Shown piece by piece: positions 43,074 through 55,069 of a stretch of DNA of 64,000 nt. Location: positions 15,848,696 to 15,912,695 of the forward strand of contig JAVGWX010000019.1 of NCBI GenBank assembly GCA_036924085.1. Reading direction: 5' to 3'. The position numbers and the translations under genes were made by a program. Under the pieces are notes generated by a model that saw only the letters and a list, made by a program, of their open reading frames with translations, was not told the origin of the DNA and did not search any database. Origin of the DNA: Ariolimax columbianus. Lineage: Eukaryota; Mollusca; Gastropoda; Stylommatophora; Arionidae. Position 1 is the first letter of the stretch; each line of letters starts with the position of its first letter.

Positions 43074-43457
43074 TTCTTCTTCTTCTTTGTACACTGTCAG
43101 ACGTCAACTTGAATTTGTTCGAAGAAAGCAGCGGTCATCCTGAGGCTGTCGACACTGCCATAGAGCTTGTCTAGTGTTGTAGTGTTGGCACTGGTGATGG
43201 CCACATGTGCTTTCTCTGGTCTCACGGTAGAAGAGGAGCGACTAAGTAAGTAATGTTCAGCGTCATTTTCCCTGTACCACAGGTGCGTTCGTCAGTGCCA
43301 CCTATCTTCAGTTTATTGAATAGATGGTACCTAAGTCTGTTGTGGCCTGTGTGGAGTCTGAAGACCACGACCTGCTCTCTTCTGTTCAACTGGTAATAGG
43401 CATCATTTTTAGTATAGCCAGTATACTCAGTTTCCCATTTAGCCATGTATCTGGCCC
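43074..43457 (-). mobile_element. LINE-N, 384-bp 5'-truncated insertion
   Basis: Minus strand: WETEYTGYTKNDAYYQLNRR, NRLRYHLFNKLKIGGTDE, CGTGKMT. A small internal replacement sits at 43225-43255. Flanked by AGATAAGTCTTAC at 43061-43073 and 43458-43470. Confidence 0.92.
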
Positions 43458-43470
43458 AGATAAGTCTTAC

Positions 43471-44655
43471 AATCGATGGTGTCTTGCAATCGCCATCAAA
43501 AGAAAGTTGTACAACAATAGATGGATGGAACTTTAGGTAGCATTATCTTTACTCAACGAAATGCACAAATTTGGTAGTGGAATCTCCTGTGTTCGTCTTT
43601 TCACAATATTGTCACATATTTAATTTTAGTTCATTATTATCCTTTCATGCCGTTAACAAATAAAGCTGCGTTGAACGGAAAAGTTAGTCTGTATCTGTAT
43701 GCAGAATAACGTTGAAATATAGAGGAAGGGCAAAAATGTTACATTAATGAAGCAAATGTTTGTCATTGGAGAAATGACAATAACTTCGTATTTTCTGGAA
43801 AGTTTCAACGGCTCATAGGACACTATACGGAATTATGAGATATTGCAGATGTCAGTGACTCACTCGTCTGCCTGACTCTGAGAATATGAAGTTGCCTCTG
43901 ATATTGATTATTGATTCAGAAGGAAGTGATATATAGTATATCATCTAATAAATAATTTGTTCTCAGTAAATTGATTGATACTGTTAATTTATTGCGTGTT
44001 GTTATACATCTTATAGCACAACATAAAATTTGTGTTATATTTGCAATGGCATCTCATAATCTAAGAAATATGTTATTTTCTAGATGTCCTGCAGTAGCTA
44101 TATATAGCCAAAAACTGATAAAAACATGAATGCTATGATAAAATTTCTTTGAAGAGACAGTATTGACGGATAGGACATAACCTCTGAAAATAACCTTAAT
44201 AAGCGCATCGACTTCACTTAACCAGCAGGACAGAGAAGAGATGGAGAGGTCAAAGAACAACAGGTGATGATTGTAGTCCTCTTCTCCAAAGGGAACAAAA
44301 TGTAACAACAATAATAAGGCAGACCCACACATCGGAATCAGGAGTACAGCTATATTGGCTTGTACAATGGTAAATACATACAACTACTGAATTTTATTTA
44401 TTCATTATTATTTACACAATGCGGTGCCATATCAATCAATCAAATTTTGACTGGACCATCATTTCTATTGAGTTTTTGTGGCCTAAAGTTTCTACAGGAT
44501 GGGGTAAACAGCCTCATATCAAACCTTCCTTAGTCACCTCTTATGACATGCCTGGGGTAGGTTTCTGTGTTACTATTCTTCATTACCGTTTTGGACCCTG
44601 GTAACACTCAGGATGCCATATATGCTCTATTTAAGGCAAAGCATGGAATAAGCGT
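43471..44655. other. No recognised feature
   Basis: AT-rich; no domain-bearing frame and no family match. Confidence 0.4.
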
Positions 44656-44656
44656 C

Positions 44657-46970
44657 TGAGCCAGAATTGACGTCAACGACTGTCTCCATTTGAGGTTCTT
44701 ACGCATGACAAAATATAAAATTAAGTCAGAAAGTTACCTCAGAACTGAAGTCACTGACTTGGTCTCCATTTGAGGTTCTTATGCATGACAAAATATAAAA
44801 TTAAGTCAGAAAGTCACCTCAGAACTGAAGTCACTGACTTGGTCTCCATTTGAGGTTCTTACGCATGACAAAATATAAAATTAAGTCAGAAAGTCACCTC
44901 AGAATTCATGCCAACGACTGTCTCCATTTGAGGTTCTTAACTTAACTTAACGTCTTTATACTGGTTTAGAAGACCCTGCAGAGTCTGTATACAACCAGTT
45001 ACATTTACATCACCTTGCTCTAAAATCTATGCGCATCCAGTTTATTCTTAAACGCATTAACTGTCCCTGCCTCCACCACCTCCCCTGGCAATGCATTCCA
45101 AGCAGACACCACTCTCTGACTAAAAAAATATTTCCTAATATCTAACCTGGACCTCTCTTTAATCAGCTTGTAGCTATGCCCTCGTGTTATTGTAGGTGGC
45201 TGTATTTTAAAAAACTTGTTATAGTCTAATTTATCGATTCCTCTGATCATCTTATAAACCTGTATTAAGTCACCACGAATTCTTCTCTCTTCGAGACACT
45301 GTAGGCCCGTTTTTCTGAGTCGTTCCTCATAACTGTAATTCTGGAATCCAACTATCATCTTTGTCGCTCTTTTTTGTATTCTGTCTAGCATATTTATGTC
45401 CCCTCTATGATAAGGACTCCACACCTGTACACAGTACTCCAATCTAGGTCTAACTAAAGCTTTATACAGTTTGACGATCACTTCCTTGCTCCTATGTTTA
45501 ATATTTCTTTTTATCATACCTAACATTGCATTTGCCTTTTTCACTGCTACCTTAACTTGCTCACTCACCTTTCCTGTATGATCTATTATAACCCCTAGGT
45601 CCCTTTCCTTATCTATCTTTCTAATATTGTTTTCTCCCATTCTGTATTTATGTTCCATATTGGATCTACCCATGTGGATGACTGTACATTTATCTACATT
45701 AAACTCCATTTGCCAGCTTACAGACCATTCTCGAATTTTATCTAAATCCGACATCAATATATCCACTTCCGCTTTAGATGAGACACTACTGCATAGTTTT
45801 GTGTCATCAGCAAATTTTGCAATCATGGATCTCATATCAATGTCCAAATCATTTATATATATCAAGAACAAAATTGGTCCCAAAACCGAGCCCTGTGGCA
45901 CACCACTTTTCACTTCACTCCACTTTTCACTTCACTCCACTCAGAGTACTCCTTATTTATGCCCACCCTCTGCCTTCTTCCTGTTAACCAATTTTCAATC
46001 CATTTGGCAACTTCGCCACCTATTCCATGTGATTTTAACTTTCGAAATAATCTTTGATGAGGTACTCTATCAAAGGCCTTTGCAAAGTCTAGATAAATAA
46101 CATCCACTGGCTCCCCTTTATCTATGATTTTAGTAGCCTCCTCCATGAATTCTAATAGATTTGTTAAGCATGATCTCCCTCTAGTAAACCCATGCTGACT
46201 ATTTCTAATTAGATTAAATTTTTCTAAATGCATTACAATGTTTTCTTTGATTATTGACTCTAACAATTTACAGACTATGCTCGTTAAACTCACCGGTCTA
46301 TAATTTGCCGGATCTGATTTTTTGCCTTTTTTGAATAAGGGGATCTTACGCATGACAAAATATAAAATTAAGTCAGAAAGTCACCTCAGAACTGAAGTCA
46401 CTGACTTGGTCTCCATTTGAGGTTCTTACGCATGACAAAATATGAAATTAAGTCAGAAAGTCACCTCAGAACTGAAGTCACTAACTTGGTCTCCATTTGA
46501 GTTTCTTACGCATGACAAAATATAAAATTAAGTCAGAAAGTCACCTCAGAACTGAAGTCACTGACTTGGTCTCCATTTGAGGTTCTTACGCATGACAAAA
46601 TATAAAATTAAAACAGAAAGTCACCTCAGAATTCACGTCAACGACTGTCTCCATTTGAGGTTCTTACGCATGACAAAATATGAAATTAAGTCAGAAAGTC
46701 ACCTCAGAACTGAAGTCACTGACTTGGTCTCCATTTGAGGTTCTTACGCATGACAAAATATAAAATTGTCAGAAAGTCACCTCAGAATTCACGTCAACGA
46801 CTGTCTCCATTTGAGGTTCTTACGCATGACAAAATATAAAATTGTCAGAAAGTCACCTCAGAATTCACGTCAACGACTGTCTCCATTTGAGGTTCTTACG
46901 CATGACAAAATATGAAATTAAGTCAGAAAGTCACCTCAGAACTGAAGTCACTGACTTGGTCTCCATTTTC
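44657..46970. repeat. 80-bp satellite array, split by a CR1-like LINE
   Basis: Occupies 44657-44940 and 46345-46970, about 11-12 units. Kernel TCTCCATTTGAGGTTCTTAC then GCATGACAAAATATAAAATT. Two unit classes: long (GAACTGAAGTCACTGACTTGG) and short (GAATTCACGTCAACGACTG). Confidence 0.94.
44938..46345 (-). pseudogene. CR1/Rex-like LINE, 5'-truncated RT copy
   Basis: The minus strand encodes, from the 5' truncation, LFKKGKKSDPANYRPVSLTS, NSQHGFTRGRSCLTNLLEF, DFAKAFDRVPHQRL, then (after a frame break) SGVPQGSVLGPILFLIYIND, AKFADDTKL, and the C-terminal RGDLIQVYKMIRG, KYFFSQRVVSAWNALPGEVV. Catalytic FADD is intact. The break is caused by a perfect 17-bp tandem duplication (45904-45937). The 3' end has TTAAC-type short repeats. 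It is inserted in the 80-bp array. Confidence 0.93.
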
Positions 46971-47855
46971 TGTCTAGATATGAACATTTGTGTAAGTGGT
47001 TTTTGGGAGACTCAGATCACTGTCAAACTGAGAATATCAATTAAATGTGGTGTCTAACCTCTATATGGTAGAAGACTCTCCAACGTATTGCACTGCAGAT
47101 GGGCCAAAATTCTTTTGAACATGGAGTAGTATTTTAGGACAGAAAAAAAGTTCTAAAAACAATACTCTATATAAGCTACAAGAACAAATGAGCGAATAGC
47201 TTCTTATTTTTATTTACTTTACGTGTTTGCCTCACTAGTTTCTACTGGCAGAGGTATGCCTATTCCACCCCAGACCATAGTCAATTGGGTGATATTAAAA
47301 CACAAACCAGTGTGTGGATGCATGTTTGTATCTGTATGTAATTAACCTAATGTTTCCGTGATGCAAAGGTTTTTCATGTCATTTGATGATCCTCTCGTTG
47401 TTTCTCGTAGATAGGAGGTTGTTTTTTTCCTTTTTATTCGTTTCTTTGGTATACCCTGTCTGGCTTCAGGGGCTAAATATGCACAATTGTTTTCCTGGGA
47501 CCTTTTTTTGGGAATGGGTATATTTATTTTTCCTCCATACTAGATAGAAACCCCTTTCATTTATTTTATTCTTTTTAATTTTTCCATATAAAAATATTTT
47601 TTTTAAATATTCAAATCATCATTTATTTACAATATATTGTGAAGATGTAGTGAGATGTATAACACGGATGAATGAAATGGAATGATTATGAAAGATGATA
47701 AAATATATACTGTATACATAAATATTGAATACGTAAATTAAACGATTTGAGTTTTCATTCTGTTGTGAGGCCCATCTGTGTTGACTTCTTTCCTACTGGT
47801 TCTTTTCCCCAGGGGCAACAAGAAATAGAAGTAGTTATGTTGTTGTTTTGAATGT
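46971..47855. other. No recognised feature (AT-rich)
   Basis: Long A/T runs at 47400-47640; no gene or element recognised. Confidence 0.4.
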
Positions 47856-47859
47856 TCTT

Positions 47860-48165
47860 TTGTGTGCTTGAAAAGGATGTTAAGTAGCAGGTTGTAGTCG
47901 CTTTCCTCACATCCTGAGTGTGTTGATGAAAGTGGACCGGGGAAGTCCATGCGGTTGTGCTATGCTTATCTTCATCTGAATGTCGCTCACTACTACGGGA
48001 ATCACGTCGATCCCTCACCATGTTAGTCAGGTTCCCATGAAAACAGCCTGTTTCTAGAGAGGGCTATGAGGAAGTCAAGGTGTGTGTCTTGACCAGTATA
48101 TTTTGCCAGACCCTGACTAACATGTCTGATCAGTATATTTTGCCTGACCAGACGTTAGTCTTCCT
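47860..48165 (-). mobile_element. B-family element with about two array units
   Basis: Plus strand: GTGTGCTTGAAAAGGATG, CATCCTGAGTGTGTTGATGA, ACTACTACGGGAATCACGTC, GTTAGTCAGGTTCCC, ACAGCCTGTTTCTAGAG, GGTGTGTGTCTTGACCAG, TATATTTTGCC. Ends next to a poly-C run, where the related copy at 26905 continues TTAGTCTTCTTACCC. Confidence 0.84.
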
Positions 48166-48171
48166 TTCCTT

Positions 48172-48192
48172 CCCCCCCCCCCCCCCCCCCCC
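48172..48192 (-). repeat. Poly-C tract (21)
   Basis: A run of 21 C adjoining a B element. Confidence 0.95.
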
Positions 48193-48445
48193 ATAAAGAA
48201 GAAGTTATAGTTTAGTTATGCAAGATCATTATGCTAAACAACTTTGTCGCTTCATCAAGCAGAGAAGCTCAAATGTCATTGCCCCTATATCAAGAAATAC
48301 AAAATTGTTTAGGATCTAGGTGCCAGGTAAAAAACGTAGGAGCCAGGATGAAGAGTTCCCCATAGGGTTGTGCAGCATGACGAAGGGTATAGGTGGATTG
48401 TTCTTGAAAAAAGAAATTTGAAATGAGCAAATCTTAGTTCTTAGT

Positions 48446-48640
48446 TGACCTGTACTTCTACAGGGGTGCATGCCAGTTGACCTGTACTTCTACAGGGGTG
48501 CATGCCAGTTGACCTGTACTTCTACAGGGGTGCATGCCAGTTGACCTGTACTTCTACAGGGGTGCATGCCAGTTCACCTGTACTTCTACAGGGGTGCATG
48601 CCAGTTGACCTGTACTTCTACACGGGTGCATCTAGCTCTG
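48446..48640. repeat. 32-bp minisatellite, 6 units
   Basis: Unit AGTTGACCTGTACTTCTACA then GGGGTGCATGCC; nearly identical units, one with TTCACC. Confidence 0.95.
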
Positions 48641-49439
48641 GTATGATCTGAATGTAGCCTGAAGGAGAATTTCCTGCTTAGTAGGCTATGCTCGAGCAGG
48701 TTATTACTCCGCTGCATTGGGACAAGTGTCGCGGAGGGTGGTTAACCGATGTGCAAATCCATCTTAGTAGACTCAAACACTAGAGCAAAGTAGACCAACA
48801 GCCTGTTAGGCGCCATCTATACTGCTGTAAACAAACTACCTAACCGTGATCGGTGTTATGCCATGTGACACAGTTAGTCACCTCTTACAACATGCTCTCT
48901 GTGGGGCAGTGGTGCTATTCTTGTCCTTGTCATACACAAAGACTACTGCGGACCACTCTGGAAATGTGCATATTCAAGTTTATATTAAAAGAAATACTTG
49001 CATATTTGTACTATCTTTTATTTGTGTTATGCATTTGCTGCCACACAGCACGACACTGGCAGCCTGACCTTGAAAGTCAGCGAAAAGAGAGGAAATTGCA
49101 CAGGATAATATTCTATTTTTGGTACCTTAAAACTGAGGGGTGGGGCTAGGGAGAATCGTGCAAGCAAATACAACACTGGTCTTAAAATGTTAGACATCAC
49201 TGCAGCATTGCTAGACGCCACAAAACCTGGCATTTGTCATGCCCTGCCCTATATATCTTTATCAGTTCTGTTTTCCCATTAAATCATTCTCTGCACTCCC
49301 TGGTAGGGGTAATGACTTTTGATAGTTTGTGGTCTTGTTATCAATGTTGATTCATTCCTCCTCTTTAATTTTACTATGGGTACATCTTCAATCATCATCT
49401 CTACGTGTACCATCCAGGAAATCTCTAGATTCTTGAGCA
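48641..49439. other. No recognised feature
   Basis: No gene or repeat family recognised. Confidence 0.4.
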
Positions 49440-50130
49440 GTGGATGACATGTGTCATCAATCAGTTACTCGAACATAAACTTTGGTCAGTATATGCCTTT
49501 AATTTACTAGCGGAATACGGCGCGCCAATCTGGAGAAACTCTGCCAACGCAAAACTGGTTGATATGACAATAAACAAGGCAGACAGGATAGTGTCCGGAT
49601 GCATAAAAACCAACTCCCACTGCGAAAATATACCCTATAATTGGCATATCTTCACTTGCCGTCTGAAGAAGCGAGGCTGCTGAAACTGAATGAGAGAAAC
49701 AGGAAAACGACCCTAGACACAATGTTTGGACACCAAGAGCGGATCACACAACTCAAATCCAGGCATAGTTTCCTTAAATCAACAAAGCCCATACAGTCAA
49801 GCCCTGAAAGTCGTCTCATTGAATTATGGCACAAAATGATACAGGACCCAGGGATCATGCTTCAGGGGGAACCTGCCCCTGGACATCACTTACTCTACTC
49901 ACTTTAGAAGACAATAAATAGACTTCAAACTGGCATATCACGATGTAGAAGGAACATGAATCAATGAGATCTCTCGGACGCCAATACATGTGACTGTAGT
50001 GCCGTACAAGATCCAGATCATCTGATGACTTGCCCCAACCTTCCGGATACATGTGACGAGAGCGACACGCTGAAGGCAAATGACAGTGCAATTAAAGTCA
50101 CTGAATATTGGATGAATGCTACATGACGTG
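49440..50130 (+). pseudogene. LINE-K (Jockey-like) C-terminal region
   Basis: Forward pieces: EYGAPIWRNSANAKLVD, INKADRIVSGCIKTN, then RNRKTTLDTMFGHQERI and LKSRHSFLKSTKPIQSS, ending in a knuckle with LAPTFRIHVTRATR-like sequence. YG-PIW ... R-I-TGC is the post-RT thumb of Jockey-clade LINEs. Frameshifts and stops. Confidence 0.72.
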
Positions 50131-50599
50131 GTGCTCGGACACGGAAAGTTCTGACACAAACATGTACCTCATCATCTCAATGGGGGTATCTCTTGCGCAA
50201 GTAGCCCACAACTATCTACATCCCTTCACTTTGAAGCAAGTTCCAACCCAATGTACTGTGGCATTATATTATGAGATTCGAAATTACAGCACTCTGGACA
50301 AACCCATAAGTTCCCAGTCTCTCTTGTCAAATATGAGGGGGTGTAAGGTTAAAACTGATTTTTTTAAAGCAATTTATAGGTGTGAACAGATGAATCCTGC
50401 ATTTTTGCTGGCCATATCCTCTTTACACCTTACTTGACCTAAATGTGACTCTTCTTTAGACCTTTCTTGACCTAAGTGTGACTTCCAGCTCCTTAAATGT
50501 ATAGATTGTTTAGTCGTCAACAACACTGACATCAATCAACAGGAGACCAAAGAGCAATTTCAGTTTGTCTCCATTTTTCATTTGTAATTTCCCCACTAT

Positions 50600-52105
50600 T
50601 TGAAACTTCAAGACCAGGATGTCAACTTTGTCTTTGTGTTGAGCCCCATCAAGACTAGGGCAGTTGACTCACACACGCCCATATTCAACCTAAAAGTATC
50701 TTTGAACAGTTTTCTTATTGATGTCGCCACATGGGAGCTGCTCAGCCTAGCAAACTACCGTCACACACTGTGCTCACTGAGAAGAGAATCATTACTGAGC
50801 TGCAGAAAAAGGGAGCTGCACAGAAGGACAGAATGCAAGACGGTCCAATTACTAACATTGTACACGTGTGCCCAACATGCGACAGTGATGTCACGCTCAG
50901 ACCGGACTGTACCAGTCATATGCAGTCACATATGGCGCCATCACTATCTTCGCTTGCGATGGACAATTATTATATCCAACCACAGACAGGACCAACTCAC
51001 GATATCATGTAAATTGTCTCTGCTGCAGATTTTAGAACAGTCATTGCTTTCAGTGGAGCCAGTTACCACTTCAAGAGAGAGACGTCATAGATGGCACAGG
51101 AAGAGACAACAATCAAACACGTCACTCCAGCTGAGACAATAGCCAAGGGGGAAAAATGGGTTCACACTGTTGATAGAATGATAGAGTACAAGAGAGTCAT
51201 AACCGCAGGCAAGGAATGCAGAGAATGGAGCAGCGGGAGAGCAGAGCACGAGGTGAATCAGCTGAGAACAGGGAGAGTGATGCCGCCATATATACCGGCG
51301 GATCAGTGCTGCACAGTGGGACATCAGGCTGGGGCTTCTCGGCTAGAGTGAGAGGACAGATTATTGCTGAGCACAGTAGGGCATACATGTCAGCAACCTC
51401 CAGTTTGAAAATGAAGACAGAAGCAGTGACGTCAGCACTGAAATGGATATCTGAGACTTCTATAACAAAGGCAGTTATCGTGGCAAGTCGTACTTCTAAA
51501 AGTACAGAAAAGATGGCTTAGGAACGAGTGGATAGCAGCTGTTAAGGCCTCAAACCTCTAGGGATTGACATGGATCTACTTTCCTGCTCATGCTGAGGTT
51601 CAGGGCAATGAAAGAGCTGACATCATGGCTTCACAAGCTCCCATCATGGGTACATTTGTGATGGATAGAAGGGACATTTTGAAATAATCAATGACCGCCT
51701 GTTAGATGAGGACCCCGCAATAGATGAAGTAGCAATCCACAGGCTGCAAAGTTTCAACATTAAACAAGGTTCGAGTGGAATATGGCACATGAGAGTACGG
51801 AGCAGGAGTGTAAAACCAGCGAGCTACAGGGACCATCAGCATCCATACCCTACGCCATTTGCATAGAGAGACTGAGCACCTATGGGTATGCCCAGAGTGC
51901 AGTGACGTCGATTCTTAGAAACAGTTACCACTTGCATTTGAGAACTGTTTGCTCAGCATGGTATAAGTATTACAGGTTGCTATGAAATGTCACTTTAAGT
52001 ATATTTTTAAACTGCCACTCCTTTAAATACCCAGCTCGCTGAGGATAATGCTCAGAGGGCAGCCTTCGTTATGGAGTTGTTCAAGGAGCAATACATCACA
52101 TATGC
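50600..52105 (+). pseudogene. LINE-R RNase H region (I-like LINE)
   Basis: Forward pieces: HVCPTCDSDVTLRPDCTSHM (C2H2-type), then RNase H IYTGGSVLHSGTSGWGF, SSLKMKTEAVTSALKWIS, a broken middle with GNERADIMASQAP-like sequence, and DEVAIHRLQSFNIKQGSSG. The first catalytic Asp (normally TDGS) is Gly. Many stops and frame changes; 5' RT missing. Confidence 0.75.
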
Positions 52106-52299
52106 TTAATGGGACTGACTTGTGATCCAATTGGAGTAGCACTGGTCTATTGCACACTTGTGACTATCTCCTGCCTATCTGAGTCAGTTCTGTTTGTGAG
52201 GTCAGCTAAAGTTAATGTTATTGTGTTCCAAACCCATCATTCCGATTTCAGTTGTTCTTTGTTTCAATATGTAGAAATCAACTTCTATATTTTTTGTTT

Positions 52300-52455
52300 G
52301 TGTGCTGCCTTATTTCTCTATTCCCCAATGCGATGTGCGTTGCACTATGTTTTTAATTTGCGCTGTTGGTCCAGTGCATCCAACTTTGGCATGCATTTTA
52401 TGTAAGTGTCTGCTTCCTCCTGCATTTTCAAAGAGTTTGCTTCTCCGGGGCATCA
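52300..52455 (-). mobile_element. SINE-a 3' part, reverse
   Basis: TTGCGCTGTTGGTCCAGTGC, ATCCAACTTTGGCATGCATT and TCCTGCATTTTCAAAGAG, ending at TTGCTTCTCCGGGGCATC, where the tRNA head is lost. Confidence 0.82.
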
Positions 52456-52494
52456 TTTTCCAACTTTGCATTCAACACATATAACTTAACAGTC

Positions 52495-52690
52495 ACTTGA
52501 ACAGAATCCAACCAGAACATACTCCAGAGTGCCGACTGTGCAGAAATCCTTATGAAACTGTTGAACATCATCTTTTTGAATGTCAGGCGCTAGCCGGTAT
52601 TAGAAAAGAGCTTCTTCCCACAAGACTAGATAAATGGAACACTTTGTACAGCTTACAAACACTTGCAGATACCACTATATGGCATTGGGA
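52495..52690 (+). pseudogene. LINE-F-type C-terminal knuckle
   Basis: Forward frame: LNRIQPEHTPECRLC, CRLCRNPYETVEHHLFEC, LLPTRLDKWNTLYSLQTLAD. C-x2-C-x8/9-H-x4-C matches the LINE-F knuckle at 61480-61550 and the source of the 32-bp array at 18140. Short, 5'-truncated. Confidence 0.82.
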
Positions 52691-52849
52691 TAAAGAGCAG
52701 GAGCCCATAAACCACTGGATCAATAACCAACCCCTCAACAACAACTCTTCATGTCCTGTTCTATCAGTATCTGTCCAGTTCTGTTCCATAGATCCACATT
52801 AATGATCTTATACCATTTCAATCTCATATATCACTAAAAATCCTACCAG

Positions 52850-54260
52850 CAGAGGCAACCCACCAAGTAGGATAGAAATCCAAAGGGCCATATCCAAACT
52901 CAAGAAAGGGAAAGCGGCAGGACCAGATGGAATAGCAGCAGAAGCCATAAGGGCAGCTATAGATAAGGCCACTGATACATTGCAAGGATTATTGAAGAAG
53001 ATATGGGAAGAGAAGAGAGTGCCAACAGAATGGAAAGAAGGAGAGAGTGCCAACAGAATAGAAAGAAGGACATCTGATTAAACTGCCTAAGAAGTAGGAC
53101 CTGGCAGATTGCAGTAATTATAGGGAGATTATATTGCTGTTGGTGCCAGGCATGACATTCAACAGAATCATCTTGGACAGATTAAAAACTGAAGTAGACA
53201 AAAAGTTCAGAGGTGTTCAACAGTGTGGATCGAAGTACTATATGGCAACTGTTGAGACACTATGGGATACTAGAGAAGTACACAACCCTCATCCAGAGTA
53301 TGTACAAAGACACAGTTAGCAGAGTGATACATGAAGGAGTACTGACTGACAACTTCGGGGTGCAAACAGGGGTGAGACAGGGATGCCTGCTCTCGTTGGC
53401 TATATATTAGATAATGAAAACATCAATCGAAGGCCAAAAAAACAGTGATTCAGTGGACACTACGGTCACAATTGGAGGACCTGGACTACGCAGATGATAT
53501 GGTACTTTTGCCACACAGTCATTGTCAAATGCAAGAGAAACTTGATAGGGTAAAAAAACAATCAGCCAAACTGGGACTGAATATCAACATGAAGAAAATC
53601 AAGCTCCTTAAACTCAACACAAACAACAAAGAACCAATCATGCTGGAGGGAGAACAGTTGGAGGAAGTGGATATATTGACCTATTTAGGCAGCACAATAG
53701 ACACAACAGAAGGTACAGATGTAAGGATCAGAATTGGAAAGGCACAAGGGGCATTCCTGACGCTAAACAATATATGGAGATCCAGACATATCGTTTCACA
53801 CCAAAATTAGAATATTCAACACAAGTGTTAAGTCAGTGTTGCTGTATGGAGTGGAGACATGGAGTCATACAACAAAGACTCCAGTCCTTCGTTAACAGAT
53901 GCCTACGAAGGATAATGGGCATAAAGTGGCAGGACATGGTGAGGAATGAAGACTTGTGGAAAAGGAGCCACCAACAGTCATTGGAACAATAAATTAAGCA
54001 AAGAAAATGGGACTGGATAGGACTTACGCTGCAGAAGGCACAGTCTAACATAGCCAGACAGGCTCTTACATGGAATCCTAAGGGGAAAAGAGAGAGAGGA
54101 AGACTCAAAAATATGCGGAGAAGAGAATGTGAGAAGCAGCTAAAATTAAATGCTTACACCTGGAGAGAGGCAGAACAAGCAGCCCAGGACTGTGTACACT
54201 GGTGAGATGTTGATGGCCTATGCACCGAGAGGAGCGACGGGCTTTGATTGATCTGTCCCA
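52850..54260 (+). pseudogene. LINE-G, RT plus C-terminus, broken
   Basis: Forward pieces in shifting frames: GKAAGPDGIAAEAIRAAID, LIKLPKK, DLADCSNYREI, TFNRIILDRLKTEVDKK, FNSVDRSTIWQLLRHYGILE, TDNFGVQTGVRQGCLLSLA, LDYADDMVLLPHSHCQMQEK, LTYLGSTIDTTEG, and the tail LQSFVNRCLRRIMGIKWQDM, AQSNIARQAL-like, WREAEQAAQD. Catalytic YADD is intact, but a deletion removes the RT 'HQAGFR' region after about 53205, and stops and frameshifts are present. Confidence 0.88.
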
Positions 54261-54669
54261 AAGATCCACATTAATGATCATATCATGACAATCTCATTAT
54301 TCTATGTTGGTAGTCATTTATGAAAGTCTGCGCCTTTTTTGTTATCTTGTTTCTATGGCCTTCCATATTTCAGAGTCACACAACAGAAATTACTTTACAT
54401 TGGAGTTGAAGATTTTTATGCTGGATTTAATTTCTAAAAGTTTATCAATGCAATGAAAGCATCCCTCACCGTTTTTATCCATGAAGGGGCTCACATCTTG
54501 TAGGAAAGTGTCACCCAATACAATCTGTATTTGCATTGTTTCTCAAATCCTGAGTAAATGCAGACTCAAAGCCTGGGATGGTTCATCAAGCATTCTTTCC
54601 TTTTATTTGCATCTTCTTCCTCGTTCATCTTCAGACCTACACTTCAATTACTCTAACAAGGGCAGCAGT
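54261..54669. other. No recognised feature
   Basis: No gene or family recognised. Confidence 0.4.
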
Positions 54670-54900
54670 TGACTTGAGGTTCCGTGTACTTCCAGACAGC
54701 TTCTCGTGGAAGGACACTGGCTGTTGTCAAATGCTCCTTTTTTTTTTATCGGTATACAATGGGCACGAATATAATATGTGTTCTGCCGTCACGAGGGCTT
54801 GTCAGCAGGCACAAAGGCCTGTAGTGCCAATCTTGAACTTATTGTACAGGTGACATCCTAGTCTGTTGTGTCCTGTGAGAATGATCCCATATCTGGCCAT
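54670..54900 (-). pseudogene. LINE-J 3' end
   Basis: Collinear with 61130-61320 (plus-strand kernels GTGGAAGGACACTGGCTGTT and GTGTTCTGCCGTCACG). Minus-strand frames give NKFKIGTTGLCAC and VTAEHI, the terminal knuckle of an I-like LINE. Confidence 0.72.
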
Positions 54901-55069
54901 GAGTATGGGACAAAAGAGTCAAAGTCCAGATCATCAAGTTTCTCTGCAAAAGTTCATATAATTCCACCATTGTTTGTGTTGTTGACTTCATAATTCGGCC
55001 AATCGTCAGCAGAAAGACACATGGTAATAATAGTGGATCTTATCATTCACAAAAAACCAGGTCACCTAA

